Positions 24,147 through 34,497 are shown, numbered from the stretch's first letter. The stretch: DNA of 43,646 bases from Ruminococcus sp. (GCA_017484095.1 JAFUTU010000022.1:1-43646); one strand, 5' to 3'. The notes: generated from the sequence alone by a model not told the origin. Translations and numbers: made by a program.

Positions 24147-26021
24147 ATGAGTGGATCAAAAAACAGTTTAAAAGAAGCAACAAAAAGAAAAATATTCAGA
24201 AGAACATCTGCGAGCAAGGCGCTTGCAGTCTCTCCAAAACAGGAACGCAGGCGCACAGCCGCGCAGAGAGACACCTCTGATACCAAGCTGAAGCCCATGA
24301 GCCAGACAAGGCGTACTGCTCAGCAAAAGCCTCGCACCCGGAATCCAAAGGAGCCTGTAAGAAAGACCCCTGTAAAGATAATCCCCCTTGGCGGCCTTAA
24401 TGAGATCGGAAAGAATTTCAATGTTATCGAGTGCTCGAACGATATGTTCGTGCTTGACTGCGGCTTAGCCTTCCCCGATGACGATATGCCTGGTGTCGAT
24501 ATAGTTATCCCCGATTTTTCATATATTGAGAAAAACATCGATAAGCTCAGGGGCGTTGTTATCACACACGGCCATGAAGACCACATCGGCGGACTTCCGT
24601 ATTTCCTTAAGAAATTCAATGTCCCAGTATATGGTACCAGGCTTACTATCGGTCTGGTAGAGGGCAAGCTCAAGGAGCACGGTATACTGGCTGATTGTAA
24701 GCTAAACGTTGTTGAACCCAGAAACACTGTCAAGCTTGGCTGCATGGCAGTAGAATTCATAAGGGTCAACCATTCTATCCCCGATGCTGTAGGATTTGCT
24801 ATCCACACACCTGCAGGTGTTCTTATCCATACAGGTGACTTTAAGGTAGATTATACCCCTATTGAGGGCGGTATAATTGATCTTCCGCGCTTTGCTGAGC
24901 TTGGCAACAAGGGCGTTCTTGCACTTATGTCAGATTCTACTAACTCAGAGCGTCAGGGCTTTACCATGAGTGAGAGAAAGGTCGGAGAAAGTTTTGAACG
25001 CCTGTTCAGTCAGGCTGACGGCAAGCGCATAATCATTGCCACATTTGCCTCCAATATCCATAGAGTTCAGCAGATAATCAATAATGCTGTGCGCTGTGGC
25101 AGGAAGGTCGCCTGTTCGGGCAGAAGTATGGTAAATGTAATGTCAAAGGGTGTTGAGCTCGGATACCTCAAGGTGCCTGAGGGCGTTCTGATAGATATTG
25201 AATCTATTTCGAGATATGCCCCTGAAAAGACTGTTATAGTTACTACAGGCAGTCAGGGTGAGCCTATGTCGGCTTTGAAGAGAATGTCTGAAAATGAACA
25301 CAGGCAGGTCTCTATAACTCCCAATGATTTTATAATCATTTCAGCAAACCCAATACCGGGCAACGAAAAGCTTGTTACTAACGTTGTGAATGACCTTATG
25401 AAGCTTGGTGCCGAGGTCATCTATGAAGGGATGTATGATGTGCACGTTTCGGGCCATGCTTGTCAGGAGGAGCAAAAGCTTATGCTCTCCATAACAAAGC
25501 CTAAGTTTTTCATTCCTGTTCATGGCGAGTACAAGCACCTTATGAAGCATAAGCAGACAGCTTTGACTGTCGGTATCCCCGAAAGCAATATAATAATTGC
25601 CGAGATAGGCAATGTTATCGAGACTGACGGTGTAGATATGAAAATATCAGGTCAGGTACCTGCCGGAAGAGTTCTTGTTGACGGTCTTGGTGTCGGTGAT
25701 GTCGGTGCGATAGTACTGCGTGACAGAAAAAGGCTTGCTGCTGACGGACTTATTATCGCAGTTGCTACGATAGACAGAATGTCAGGTGAGATACTTGCAG
25801 GCCCCGATGTCGTATCAAGAGGCTTTGTATACGTCCGTGAGAGTGAGGAGCTCATGAAAGAGGCTCAGTCTCTCCTGCTAGAAACTCTTACCGATTGCCT
25901 TGACAGAAATATGAAGGACTGGAACACTATCAAGGGCAAGATGAAAGACAGGCTTTCCGATTTTATATTCCAGAAAACAAAGAGAAGTCCGATGATACTA
26001 CCTATCATCATGGAGATATAG
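24147..26021 (+). CDS. rnj: ribonuclease J
   Basis: A metallo-beta-lactamase RNase with 5'-3' exonuclease and endonuclease activity in mRNA decay and rRNA maturation. The 624-residue protein has GGLNEIGKN at the start of the core, the zinc motif THGHEDHIGG, SDSTNSERQG and TTGSQGEP in the beta-CASP domain, and SGHACQEE and PVHGEYKHL near the end. About 75 residues precede the core, rich in Arg, Lys, Gln, Thr and Ser with no fold evident. Bacillus RNase J is about 555 residues and lacks this. The ATG at 24147 is the first in frame after upstream stops. A long leader and its own promoter precede it. Confidence 0.95.
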   Translation: MSGSKNSLKEATKRKIFRRTSASKALAVSPKQERRRTAAQRDTSDTKLKPMSQTRRTAQQKPRTRNPKEPVRKTPVKIIPLGGLNEIGKNFNVIECSNDMFVLDCGLAFPDDDMPGVDIVIPDFSYIEKNIDKLRGVVITHGHEDHIGGLPYFLKKFNVPVYGTRLTIGLVEGKLKEHGILADCKLNVVEPRNTVKLGCMAVEFIRVNHSIPDAVGFAIHTPAGVLIHTGDFKVDYTPIEGGIIDLPRFAELGNKGVLALMSDSTNSERQGFTMSERKVGESFERLFSQADGKRIIIATFASNIHRVQQIINNAVRCGRKVACSGRSMVNVMSKGVELGYLKVPEGVLIDIESISRYAPEKTVIVTTGSQGEPMSALKRMSENEHRQVSITPNDFIIISANPIPGNEKLVTNVVNDLMKLGAEVIYEGMYDVHVSGHACQEEQKLMLSITKPKFFIPVHGEYKHLMKHKQTALTVGIPESNIIIAEIGNVIETDGVDMKISGQVPAGRVLVDGLGVGDVGAIVLRDRKRLAADGLIIAVATIDRMSGEILAGPDVVSRGFVYVRESEELMKEAQSLLLETLTDCLDRNMKDWNTIKGKMKDRLSDFIFQKTKRSPMILPIIMEI

Positions 26022-26065
26022 ATAAAGAGATAACAAAATGACTGGTTCAATGTGAGGCGTAACTT

Positions 26066-28045
26066 ATGAAGAAAAACAACGGATTTCATCTCCTGGTGCA
26101 GGGAACTGTCGCGGTAACAGCTTTACTGGCTCTTATCGGCGCAATTGTACTGCACGGCACACCGTCAAAAAGCACAGCTGGCAATGTCCTTCTTGTGATG
26201 ACGGTAATTTGCATATTGCTGCTGCTGTTGGAACTCTGGGGCTTTAATACGCAGAACAAAAAGATTGTTTCAAGACTTGCAACAATGATAACTCGTACCG
26301 AGAGGGATTCGATGTACAATTTCCCTGCTCCTACGATCGTTATCAATAATGTTAATGTTGTAGTCTGGGCTAACAGACAGTTCTGCGAAAGGCTTTATAC
26401 CGACGGCGAGCCCTATGGTCATTATCTTCAGGAGTTGATGAACATTGATTTCGATCAGATACATTCGAGCAAGGGTGACCTGGTTTGCGTAAATACAAAG
26501 TTCTATTACGCTAAAGCTGTTGAGAATGAGGCTGACAGAAGCCTTACTCTCATATATTTTGACGATGTTACCGACTTTATCGAGCTTGACTATGAAAACA
26601 GGATGTCTCACAGAGCAGTCATCATAATAATGATAGATAACTATGACGATATAATGTCAGGTGTGCGTGAAAGTGAAAAGGCGCACGTTCAGGTTGAGAT
26701 AGAGAAGCTTATCGAGGATTTCATTGAGGGCTCAACTGCTATTTCCAAAAAGCTCTCAAACGACAGATTCTATATCTTTATGGAGGAAAGACACCTTGCT
26801 CCTATTATCGAAGACAGATTCAGGATATTGGAGCAGGCAAGAAAAATAACCGTTTCTGACCGCTCGAACATTACTCTTTCAATTGGTGTATCTAGAGACG
26901 GAGTCAATCCTGCGGAAAGTGAAAAGTTCGCAAGACAGGCGCTTGAAATGTGTATGGGCAGGGGCGGAGATCAGGCGGCAGTTAAAGAAAACGGAGAGTT
27001 TAATTTCTTCGGCGGCCTTTCTTCGGGAACAGATACTAATAACAAGACCCGCATCAGAATGGTGGCAAAAGCAATCGCTGAGCATATAGATTCTCATGAG
27101 CGCGTACTTGTAATGGGTCACCGCTTCGGAGACCTTGACAGTATAGGCTCATCTATGGGTATAGTGAACGCCGCAAGACAAATGGGCAAGCCTGCTTATC
27201 TTGTTGTTGACAGAACTAAAAACCTTGCAGTTTCGCTCATAGATTACCTTGAAAAGAACGAAGCTGACAACATATTTATTACTCCGAAGCAGGCTTTATC
27301 GCTCGTTGATGACAGCACCTTGCTCTTTGTGTGTGATACTCACAATCCTGCTCTTGTAGAATCTGCAGAGATAGTTCAAAGAGCTAAAGATATCATAGTT
27401 ATCGACCACCACAGAAGAATGGTAGACGGCATCCAGCCGACAGTAATGTCATTCCTGGAGCCTAATGCATCATCTGCTTGTGAGCTCGTTACTATGCTCG
27501 TGCAGTATTTCGGTGATGACGTTCAGATGTCTGCACCTGTGGCAGAAGCGCTTCTTTCGGGAATAATGCTCGATACCAAGAACTTCGTTATGAAAACAGG
27601 CGTTATGACCTTTGAAGCAGCGGCACTGCTGAAAAAATACGGTGCTGATACCGTAGCAGTCAAAAAGCTGTTTGCAAATTCGATAGAGACCTATCACCAG
27701 AAGTCAGCACTTATCAATAATGCGGCTATCTATAACGGCTGTGCTATCGCTTATACTGAGGAGACCTTCCCCGAGATCAGGATAGCAGCTTCTCAGGCGG
27801 CAGATGAGCTCCTTGGAATAACGGGCGTCAACGCATCGTTCGTTCTGTATCAGCTTGGTGATACTGTGAACATTTCCGCAAGGAGCATGGGCGCATTCAA
27901 TGTTCAGATAGTAATGGAAGCTCTGGGCGGCGGCGGACACCTTACCATGGCAGCGACCCAGATAAAAACTACCTTAGAGGACGCAAGAAACAAGCTTAAT
28001 GCAGCAATAGATGAATATATCAGGAACAATACTCAGCATGACTGA
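26066..28045 (+). CDS. gdpP: cyclic-di-AMP phosphodiesterase GdpP-type
   Basis: A membrane phosphodiesterase that degrades c-di-AMP. The 659-residue product has two N-terminal transmembrane helices (about 10-55), a PAS-like domain (about 75-170) and a degenerate GGDEF domain (about 180-310; no GGDEF motif, but SIGVS retained). A DHH domain follows with MGHRFGDLDSIGSS near 350 and DHHRR near 446, then a DHHA1 domain with GGGGHLTMAA near the C-terminus. The gdpP-rplI-dnaB order is the conserved Firmicute arrangement. The spacing to rplI is 15 bp. Confidence 0.95.
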   Translation: MKKNNGFHLLVQGTVAVTALLALIGAIVLHGTPSKSTAGNVLLVMTVICILLLLLELWGFNTQNKKIVSRLATMITRTERDSMYNFPAPTIVINNVNVVVWANRQFCERLYTDGEPYGHYLQELMNIDFDQIHSSKGDLVCVNTKFYYAKAVENEADRSLTLIYFDDVTDFIELDYENRMSHRAVIIIMIDNYDDIMSGVRESEKAHVQVEIEKLIEDFIEGSTAISKKLSNDRFYIFMEERHLAPIIEDRFRILEQARKITVSDRSNITLSIGVSRDGVNPAESEKFARQALEMCMGRGGDQAAVKENGEFNFFGGLSSGTDTNNKTRIRMVAKAIAEHIDSHERVLVMGHRFGDLDSIGSSMGIVNAARQMGKPAYLVVDRTKNLAVSLIDYLEKNEADNIFITPKQALSLVDDSTLLFVCDTHNPALVESAEIVQRAKDIIVIDHHRRMVDGIQPTVMSFLEPNASSACELVTMLVQYFGDDVQMSAPVAEALLSGIMLDTKNFVMKTGVMTFEAAALLKKYGADTVAVKKLFANSIETYHQKSALINNAAIYNGCAIAYTEETFPEIRIAASQAADELLGITGVNASFVLYQLGDTVNISARSMGAFNVQIVMEALGGGGHLTMAATQIKTTLEDARNKLNAAIDEYIRNNTQHD

Positions 28046-28060
28046 AAGGACGTGTAATAT

Positions 28061-28507
28061 ATGAAGGTAATACTTATAAAAGATGTTAAGGGCAGCGGAA
28101 AAGCAGGAGATGTGATAAATGCCGCTGACGGATACGCTAGAAACTTCCTTATCGCGAGGGGTTTTGCTCTGGAGGCTACATCAAAAAATCTTAATGACCT
28201 TGCAGGCAAAAAAGCATCTGCTCAGCATAAGATAGATGTTGAAGTTGCAGAGAATAAAAAGTCTGCTGATGCTCTTCAAGGCAAAGAGGTCGTAGTAAAG
28301 GCAAAAGCAGGGCAGGGTGGCAAGCTCTTCGGCGCTGTGACACCTTCTGTTATCAGCGAGGCAATAAAGTCTCAGTATAATGTAAATGTAGATAAAAAGA
28401 AGATAAACCTTCAAAGCGATATAAAAGCCTACGGAGACTTTGATGCAGTAATAAAGTTTACTCACGGCGTTAGCTGCTCGGTCAAGGTCAAGGTAGTAGA
28501 GGAGTAA
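28061..28507 (+). CDS. rplI: 50S ribosomal protein L9
   Basis: A 148-residue ribosomal protein with the L9 signature [17 protein letters not shown] and [14 protein letters not shown], a long connecting helix, and a C-terminal domain beginning GKLFGAVT. It binds 23S rRNA domain V. A GAAAGGACG ribosome binding site precedes it. It lies between gdpP and dnaB, 2 bp from the latter. Confidence 0.96.
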   Translation: MKVILIKDVKGSGKAGDVINAADGYARNFLIARGFALEATSKNLNDLAGKKASAQHKIDVEVAENKKSADALQGKEVVVKAKAGQGGKLFGAVTPSVISEAIKSQYNVNVDKKKINLQSDIKAYGDFDAVIKFTHGVSCSVKVKVVEE

Positions 28508-28509
28508 TT

Positions 28510-29880
28510 ATGCCGACAAACGACAATACAGCTCAGCTGACCGCTGCTTCGGTCTATGGCAGAGAGCTGCCCTTTTCTCAGGAGGCTGAGGAGGCTGTTT
28601 TGGGCAGTATCCTGCTGGATCCCGAGTGTCTGTCGTCAGTAGCTGAGCTTATTAAAGCTGAGAGCTTTTACAGGCCGCAGCATCAGCAGCTATATAATAT
28701 CATTCTCAGAACGATGCTGACACAGTCTGATAAAGATATCATCTCCGTGATCGATGAGTCAGTCACTATGGGTGTGTTTGAGACCTCTGCAATGGCAAAA
28801 ACTTATCTTACAGGTCTTATGGAGAACGTACCCTCCACTGCAAATATCGAGAGCTATTGCAAGATAATCGACGAAAAAGCCAAGATACGCAGTCTGATAG
28901 AGTCTGCAAACGATATACTGCAAAAAGCTTATTACAGCACTGAATCCTCAGCCGAGCAGCTTGATTCTGCCGAACAGGCTATCTTTGATATCCGTCAGGG
29001 AAAGAATGTTCAGGGCTTTACCAGGATAGGTGAGGTCATAGTTGATACATTCTCGCACCTTGAAGAACTCTCAGGTCCTGATGCCGATGAGTTTTTGGGC
29101 GCAACTTCGGGTTTTAAGCAGCTGGATAATGTTATCACAGGTCTGAACAAGACCGACCTTATCATCATTGCTGCCAGACCCGGTATGGGTAAATCAGCTT
29201 TTGCTTTGAATATAGCTGTAAATATGTGTAAGGCTACTAAAAAAGAGATCGCTATCTTCTCACTTGAAATGGGCAGAGAACAGCTCGTATCAAGAATGCT
29301 TGCCTCAGAAGCTCTGGTAGATAATACATTGTTCAGAACAGGCAAGCTTCAGCCAGAGGACTGGGATAAGATAGCAGTCGGTGCCGAGACCCTTTCGCGC
29401 CTGCCTATACTTCTTGATGACGGTGCAGGAACAACAGTTGCACAGATGAAGGCAAAGCTCAGAAGGCTTAAAAACCTTGGATTGGTAGTTATCGACTACA
29501 TACAGCTGATGCAGTCTACGAACAGAAATGCGAACCGTGTTGAGGTAGTCAGTGAAATAACCCGTCAGTTAAAGCTCATGGCTAAGGAGCTCAATGTGCC
29601 TGTTATTGCACTTTCACAGCTTTCCAGAAGCTCTGAAAAGCGTGAAGATAAGCACCCGGTTCTGTCTGACCTGCGTGAGTCTGGTTCCATCGAGCAGGAC
29701 GCTGACATAATCCTGTTTCTTTACAGAGATAATTATTATGACAAAGAGGCCGACAACAAATCAGTTGCTGAATGTATAGTAGCGAAAAACCGTCACGGTG
29801 AGCTTAAAACCGTACAGCTTGGCTGGATAGGTGAATACACACTGTTCCGCAGTCTTGATTTCAGGAGAGACAATGAGTGA
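28510..29880 (+). CDS. dnaB: replicative DNA helicase DnaB
   Basis: The hexameric replicative helicase. The 456-residue product has the N-terminal domain (QEAEEAVLGSILLDPEC) and the RecA-like domain with Walker A RPGMGKSAFAL near residue 222. It also has VVIDYIQLMQS (Walker B), LSQLSRSSEKREDKHP and DLRESGSIEQDAD near the C-terminus. The ribosome binding site lies in the rplI stop region (GAGGAG). Its stop overlaps the tilS start. In Bacillus this gene is called dnaC. Confidence 0.96.
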   Translation: MPTNDNTAQLTAASVYGRELPFSQEAEEAVLGSILLDPECLSSVAELIKAESFYRPQHQQLYNIILRTMLTQSDKDIISVIDESVTMGVFETSAMAKTYLTGLMENVPSTANIESYCKIIDEKAKIRSLIESANDILQKAYYSTESSAEQLDSAEQAIFDIRQGKNVQGFTRIGEVIVDTFSHLEELSGPDADEFLGATSGFKQLDNVITGLNKTDLIIIAARPGMGKSAFALNIAVNMCKATKKEIAIFSLEMGREQLVSRMLASEALVDNTLFRTGKLQPEDWDKIAVGAETLSRLPILLDDGAGTTVAQMKAKLRRLKNLGLVVIDYIQLMQSTNRNANRVEVVSEITRQLKLMAKELNVPVIALSQLSRSSEKREDKHPVLSDLRESGSIEQDADIILFLYRDNYYDKEADNKSVAECIVAKNRHGELKTVQLGWIGEYTLFRSLDFRRDNE

Positions 29881-31195
29881 TTTTTCCGCAAAGGTACTGA
29901 GTACCATAAAATCATTTGATATGTGCAATAAGAGCGAGCGCTTGCTTATCTGTCTTTCGGGCGGAGCTGATAGCGCTGCGCTCCTTTTGTGTTTAAAAGA
30001 GCTTGGTTTTGATATATGTGCCTGCCACGTAAATCATCAGCTCAGAGGTGCTGAAAGTGACCGCGATGAGCAGTTTTGCAGACAGTTATGCGAGAAGCTT
30101 GACGTCAGATTTGAAAGCATAAAGCTTGATGTTACTGGCTATTGTAAAGAAAACGGCCTTTCAGTTGAGCTTGGTGCAAGAAAGCTGAGATATGATTACT
30201 TCTATTCGTTTGATGTTGATAAGATATGCACAGCTCATTCTCTGAGCGACAGCTTAGAGACAACCATTTTTGATCTCGCAAGAGGAACAGGCTTAAAGGG
30301 GCTTTGCGGTATACCCCCTGTCAGGGATAAGATAATCCGCCCTCTGATAGAATGTACCAGAGAAGAGATCGAAGCTTATCTGTCCTCACAGGGACAGGAC
30401 TTTGTGACTGACTCGACAAATCTTGAAGATATTTATTCGAGAAATAAGATACGCCACAATATTATACCTGTGATGAAAAATATAAACAACGGGCTTTACA
30501 GCTCCTACAGCAATACGATAGGCTATCTGCGCGCCGACAGCGATCACCTTGAAGCCGAAGCCGATGATCTGTATGATAAATGCCTGCTTGATAAGGGCTA
30601 TGACTGCAGATTGTTGTCATCATCTCATGTTAGTATCAGAAGAAGAGCAGTTATGCGTATCTTTGACCATGAGGGGATAAAATGCTCATCTGCACTGATA
30701 GCCGACACTGACAGTATAATTCAAAACGGCGGCAGACTTAATATCAGCGGTGATATTTTCGCAGTCTCTTCAAAGGGAGTTTTAACTTTTGGATATTGGA
30801 CTGACCCGAATGAAAAACCGCTGGCTGTCACTGTAGATGAAATGGGAAAATATGTATTTGAAAACAGAAATATCTCGTTTAGTATAATAGAAATGCCGTA
30901 TGATATCGCAAATATTCAAAAAAAATTCACAAATTGTTATATGGATTATGATAAAATGAATGGTGTACTTTTGTTAAGAGGCAGACTTCCTGATGATAAG
31001 ATCAGACTTTGTAACCGTGACTTTAATTCAGATGTAAGAAAGCTCGTTAACAGTGCATTCAGACAAGAGGACAGAAAAAGCGCTGTTTTGATAGCTGACG
31101 GTGAAGGTTTAATATTTGTTGAAAAATATGGTATTGCTGACAGGGTAAAAGTTGATGCTTCGACAAAAAGAGTGCTAGTTTTTGAAATATCATAA
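29873..31195 (+). CDS. tilS: tRNA(Ile)-lysidine synthase
   Basis: TilS attaches lysine to C34 of the CAU-anticodon tRNA-Ile, switching its codon reading to AUA. The 440-residue product has the PP-loop SGGADS at residues 29-34, CHVNHQLRG, CTAHSLSDSLETTIF and a PLIECTREEI segment, followed by the C-terminal substrate-binding domains. ATG 29873 overlaps the dnaB stop by 8 bp and has AGGAGAG upstream. In many Firmicutes tilS is followed by hpt and then ftsH; here hpt is absent and ftsH comes next. Confidence 0.93.
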   Translation: MSDFSAKVLSTIKSFDMCNKSERLLICLSGGADSAALLLCLKELGFDICACHVNHQLRGAESDRDEQFCRQLCEKLDVRFESIKLDVTGYCKENGLSVELGARKLRYDYFYSFDVDKICTAHSLSDSLETTIFDLARGTGLKGLCGIPPVRDKIIRPLIECTREEIEAYLSSQGQDFVTDSTNLEDIYSRNKIRHNIIPVMKNINNGLYSSYSNTIGYLRADSDHLEAEADDLYDKCLLDKGYDCRLLSSSHVSIRRRAVMRIFDHEGIKCSSALIADTDSIIQNGGRLNISGDIFAVSSKGVLTFGYWTDPNEKPLAVTVDEMGKYVFENRNISFSIIEMPYDIANIQKKFTNCYMDYDKMNGVLLLRGRLPDDKIRLCNRDFNSDVRKLVNSAFRQEDRKSAVLIADGEGLIFVEKYGIADRVKVDASTKRVLVFEIS

Positions 31196-31214
31196 AACTG
31201 TCACATAGGTGTTG

Positions 31215-31220
31215 TATAAT
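31215..31220 (+). promoter_or_regulatory. candidate -10 element upstream of ftsH
   Basis: A perfect TATAAT with a preceding TTG lies 20 bp after tilS and 91 bp before the ftsH start. No good -35 is visible at 17 bp, so this promoter is tentative. Confidence 0.4.
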
Positions 31221-31310
31221 AATTCTGGCTTAAAAGCCTTTGTATGAATTGTCCGCAGAGCCGCATATTTGCGGTATGTCTGCCAAAACTATAAAAAAGG
31301 TTGTGATCTA

Positions 31311-33278
31311 TTGAAGAGTGGTGGAAACGGAAAGACATTGCTTATTTATCTGCTGGTATCTGTAGCGATCATTTTTGGTCTCGTTTATATGCTGACAAGT
31401 TTGTCGTCCGGCAGCTCCGACAAGAAATACTCGGAGGTTATGAGCAAGTTCGACAATCTTCAGGTGTCCGAATTTGAGCTTGATCTCGGTTCCGGTCAGC
31501 TGAAATATAAGCTGAATACCGATGACAGCGACAAGACTTACACCTACACCGTGCCGAATGTTTCTCTTTTTGCTAATGAGGTGCTTGGCGGTGAAGAGGC
31601 TGAGAACTACAGAAAGCTTTACAATGAAAAATATCCCGATGAGCCTTTGAAGTATGACCTCATCCCGATATCTGACAACAGCTTCTGGCTCAATCTTATA
31701 CCTACACTGCTGATGCTCGGAGTTATGATTTTCTTCTTCGTGTTTATGATGAGAAGTGCCGGCGGCGGAAAGATGTCATCTTTCGGAAAGGCTAATGCAA
31801 GAGTTACGCCTAACAGCAAAAAGGCAACTTTTGCAGATGTTGCAGGCGCTGATGAGGAAAAGGAAGAACTCAAGGAGATCGTTGATTTTCTCAGAGATAA
31901 TAAGAAATATATAGATATCGGTGCAAGGATACCTAAGGGCGTATTGCTTGAGGGCCCTCCGGGTACAGGTAAGACTCTGCTTGCAAGGGCTGTTGCGGGT
32001 GAAGCAAATGTTCCGTTTTTCTCTATATCAGGTTCTGATTTCGTTGAGATGTTTGTCGGTGTCGGTGCATCAAGAGTCAGAGATCTGTTCGATCAGGCAA
32101 AGAAAAATGCTCCTGCGATAGTGTTCATCGACGAGATCGACGCTGTCGGAAGGCATAGAGGTGCAGGCCTCGGAGGCGGTCATGATGAGCGTGAGCAGAC
32201 ACTTAACCAGCTGCTCGTTGAAATGGACGGCTTTGAGGATAATGAGTCTGTCATCGTTATGGCAGCTACTAACAGACGCGATATCTTAGATCCGGCTCTG
32301 CTCAGACCCGGCAGATTTGACAGGCAGATACTTGTCGGATACCCCGATGTTAAGGGCAGAGAGGAGATCCTGAAGGTACACACAAGGAATAAGCCGCTGG
32401 CTCCCGATGTTGATCTTGCAACTATTGCAAAGTCTACAGTCGGGTTTACAGGTGCCGATCTTGAGAACCTTGTTAATGAAGCATCGCTTCTTGCGGCAAG
32501 AAAGAACAAGAAGGCTATCACCAGAGATGAGCTTGAAGAGGCATCTATTAAAGTGGTCGCAGGTCCTGAGAAGAAGTCAAAGGTCGTTACTGATGCAGAG
32601 AAGAAACTGACAGCATATCACGAGGGCGGCCACGCTATCTGTACCTATTACTGCAAATCTCAGGATAGGATACATCAGGTAACAATAATCCCGAGAGGCT
32701 CGGCAGGCGGCTTTACAATGAGCTTACCTGAGAAGGATAAGTCCTATGTTTCAAAGAATGAGATGTTTGAGAACATTATCGTTCTGCTCGGAGGCAGGGT
32801 TGCTGAAAAGATAATCCTTGATGATATCTCAACAGGCGCTTCCAATGACCTTGAAAGAGCTACCTCAACAGCACGTAATATGGTCACACGTTATGGCTTC
32901 AGTGAGAATCTCGGTCCTGTTGTATACGGTCAGGCGGAGCATGAGGTCTTCCTTGGAAGAGACTACAGTAATACTCCAAGCTATTCTGACAATATTGCAG
33001 CGGAGATCGATAACGAGATACGTTCGATCGTTGAGACTGCATTTGAGAAGGCAGAGGAGCTTCTTACAGAGCACATTGACAAGCTGCATATGATAGCAAA
33101 ATATCTTATGAAGCATGAAAAGATCGACGGTCCGAATTTCTATAAGCTGATGAACGGCGAGATACCGGAATCTGATTATATAGATGTACCGGGGCAGATC
33201 ACAGATTCGGCTGAGGATAAGCTTGCTCAGCAGGCAATAGATGTTGGAGAAACTCCACAGATCGACGACAATATATAG
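31311..33278 (+). CDS. ftsH: ATP-dependent zinc metalloprotease FtsH
   Basis: A membrane-bound AAA+ protease for quality control. The 655-residue protein has two N-terminal transmembrane helices (about 8-27 and 120-145), Walker A GPPGTGKT at 215-222, Walker B FIDEID near 271 and the second region of homology [20 protein letters not shown]. The zinc motif is HEGGH at 437-441, with the third ligand Asp in SNDLERAT. I chose TTG 31311 because it gives the normal FtsH N-terminus, with AAAAAGG 10 bases upstream. It follows tilS after 115 bp. Confidence 0.95.
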   Translation: MKSGGNGKTLLIYLLVSVAIIFGLVYMLTSLSSGSSDKKYSEVMSKFDNLQVSEFELDLGSGQLKYKLNTDDSDKTYTYTVPNVSLFANEVLGGEEAENYRKLYNEKYPDEPLKYDLIPISDNSFWLNLIPTLLMLGVMIFFFVFMMRSAGGGKMSSFGKANARVTPNSKKATFADVAGADEEKEELKEIVDFLRDNKKYIDIGARIPKGVLLEGPPGTGKTLLARAVAGEANVPFFSISGSDFVEMFVGVGASRVRDLFDQAKKNAPAIVFIDEIDAVGRHRGAGLGGGHDEREQTLNQLLVEMDGFEDNESVIVMAATNRRDILDPALLRPGRFDRQILVGYPDVKGREEILKVHTRNKPLAPDVDLATIAKSTVGFTGADLENLVNEASLLAARKNKKAITRDELEEASIKVVAGPEKKSKVVTDAEKKLTAYHEGGHAICTYYCKSQDRIHQVTIIPRGSAGGFTMSLPEKDKSYVSKNEMFENIIVLLGGRVAEKIILDDISTGASNDLERATSTARNMVTRYGFSENLGPVVYGQAEHEVFLGRDYSNTPSYSDNIAAEIDNEIRSIVETAFEKAEELLTEHIDKLHMIAKYLMKHEKIDGPNFYKLMNGEIPESDYIDVPGQITDSAEDKLAQQAIDVGETPQIDDNI

Positions 33279-33281
33279 AGT

Positions 33282-33322
33282 TTAAAAGGGGCAGCCTAGC
33301 AGCTGTCCTTTTTCTTGCTTTT
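33282..33322 (+). terminator. terminator after ftsH
   Basis: AAAGG-G-GCAGC pairs with GCTGT-CCTTT (one bulged G, one wobble), followed by T-rich sequence interrupted by CTTGC. It starts four bases after the ftsH stop. Confidence 0.7.
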
Positions 33323-33343
33323 TTTTATGTAATGTGTTATACT
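33315..33343 (+). promoter_or_regulatory. candidate promoter of ymdB
   Basis: TTGCTT (33315-33320) and TATACT (33338-33343) are 17 bp apart with a TGT extended -10, 28 bp before the ymdB ATG. The -35 lies within the T-rich tail of the ftsH terminator. Confidence 0.6.
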
Positions 33344-33371
33344 ATATATGTAATAGATCGGAGGAGAGACT

Positions 33372-34139
33372 ATGAATCTGCTTTTTATCGGAGATGTTGT
33401 CGGTAGCGGCGGAAGTGAGATACTGGCGCGCAGATTGTATGATATAAAAAAAGAGTATGATATAGATATTACTGTTGTAAACGGCGAGAATTCTGCTCAG
33501 GGAAACGGTGTTACCGCACAGTCTTACAGAGAGCTCATTAATCTTGGTGCCGATGTTGTTACCACAGGTAACCATTGCTTCCGACGTCAGGAGAGCGTTG
33601 ACCTCTATGAAAGCGAGGAAAGGCTTTTAAGACCTGCAAATTACCCTGACGGAGTTATCGGCAGAGGTGTTGCATACATCGATATGGGAGCATATAAAGT
33701 AGCTGTCATAAATCTGATCGGTACTCTTTATCTTGAGGCTGTTGAAAATCCGTTTTCATATGTTGACAAGCTGCTGGAGCAGATAGATACTCCTAACATT
33801 TTTGTTGACTTTCATGCTGAGGCAACCTCTGAGAAAAAAGCTATGGGCTATTATCTGGAGGGAAGAGCTACAGCGGTGCTTGGCACACACACTCATGTGC
33901 AGACCTCTGACGAGGCTATCTTAGGAGGACATACTGCATATATAACTGATGTTGGTATGACAGGTGCCGAAAGATCAGTGCTCGGTGTTGATAAGGATGT
34001 TGTGATAAATAAGTTCCTTTACCATATGCCTGTTAAGTTCTCCGAGAGTTTAGAAGCTCCGTTTATCAATGCTGTAGTTGTCGAATTCGATGAAAAGTCG
34101 GGAAAAGCAACAAATATTACTCGCATTATTAAGCGATAA
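33372..34139 (+). CDS. ymdB: YmdB-family metallophosphoesterase (2',3'-cAMP phosphodiesterase)
   Basis: The 255-residue protein has the YmdB/TIGR00282 pattern: FIGDVVGSGG at the N-terminus, NGENSAQGNG, TTGNHCF, DFHAEATSEKKAMG, GTHTHVQTSDE and TDVGMTG. These carry the metal-binding residues of the dinuclear phosphoesterase site. In Bacillus YmdB hydrolyses 2',3'-cyclic nucleotides and influences biofilm versus motility fate. Usually rny (RNase Y) precedes it; here ftsH does. spoVS follows, as in Bacillus. A GGAGGAGAG ribosome binding site precedes the ATG. Confidence 0.93.
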   Translation: MNLLFIGDVVGSGGSEILARRLYDIKKEYDIDITVVNGENSAQGNGVTAQSYRELINLGADVVTTGNHCFRRQESVDLYESEERLLRPANYPDGVIGRGVAYIDMGAYKVAVINLIGTLYLEAVENPFSYVDKLLEQIDTPNIFVDFHAEATSEKKAMGYYLEGRATAVLGTHTHVQTSDEAILGGHTAYITDVGMTGAERSVLGVDKDVVINKFLYHMPVKFSESLEAPFINAVVVEFDEKSGKATNITRIIKR

Positions 34140-34162
34140 TCACGAAATTAATCATTACCCTC

Positions 34163-34191
34163 TTGAAAAGTAGGAGAATGTATAGTATAAT
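34163..34191 (+). promoter_or_regulatory. promoter of spoVS
   Basis: TTGAAA (34163-34168) and TATAAT (34186-34191) are 17 bp apart, 45 bp before spoVS. The spacer contains AGGAGAAT, which resembles a sigma-H -35, but no matching sigma-H -10 is evident. Confidence 0.68.
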
Positions 34192-34235
34192 GAGGAAAAA
34201 TATACGTTTGAAAGATCACGAAAGTAGGAGATGTT

Positions 34236-34496
34236 ATGGAAATACTGAAGGTTTCATCAAGATCTGCGCCTAATTCGGTCGCAGGTGCTATCTCTGGAGT
34301 TATCCGAGAGAGCGGAGCAGTTGAGATACAGGCGGTCGGCGCAGGGGCTACCAATCAGGCTGTCAAGTCGATAGCCATTGCGAGGGGTTATCTTGCACCG
34401 CTTGGTATTGATCTTATCTGTATACCTGCCTTTGCCAATATCAGTATCGATGGCGAGGACAGAACAGCGATCAAGCTTATCTGTGAAAAAAGATAA
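34236..34496 (+). CDS. spoVS: stage V sporulation protein S
   Basis: An 86-residue protein matching SpoVS along its whole length (MEILKVSSRSAPNSVAGAI, AVGAGATNQAVKSIAIARGY, PAFANISIDGEDRTAIKLI). SpoVS is an Alba-like nucleic-acid-binding protein that affects sporulation and septation in Bacillus. It has its own promoter, GTAGGAGATG ribosome binding site and terminator. The ymdB-spoVS order is conserved. Homologues also occur in some non-sporulating Clostridia and other bacteria, so it does not prove sporulation. Confidence 0.95.
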   Translation: MEILKVSSRSAPNSVAGAISGVIRESGAVEIQAVGAGATNQAVKSIAIARGYLAPLGIDLICIPAFANISIDGEDRTAIKLICEKR

Positions 34497-34497
34497 G

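Noticed and set aside
24090..24150. Short frame after the strong Shine-Dalgarno upstream of rnj, ending in TGA overlapping the rnj ATG
   Set aside because: It has no ATG, GTG or TTG at an acceptable distance from the Shine-Dalgarno. Kept only as part of the leader observation.
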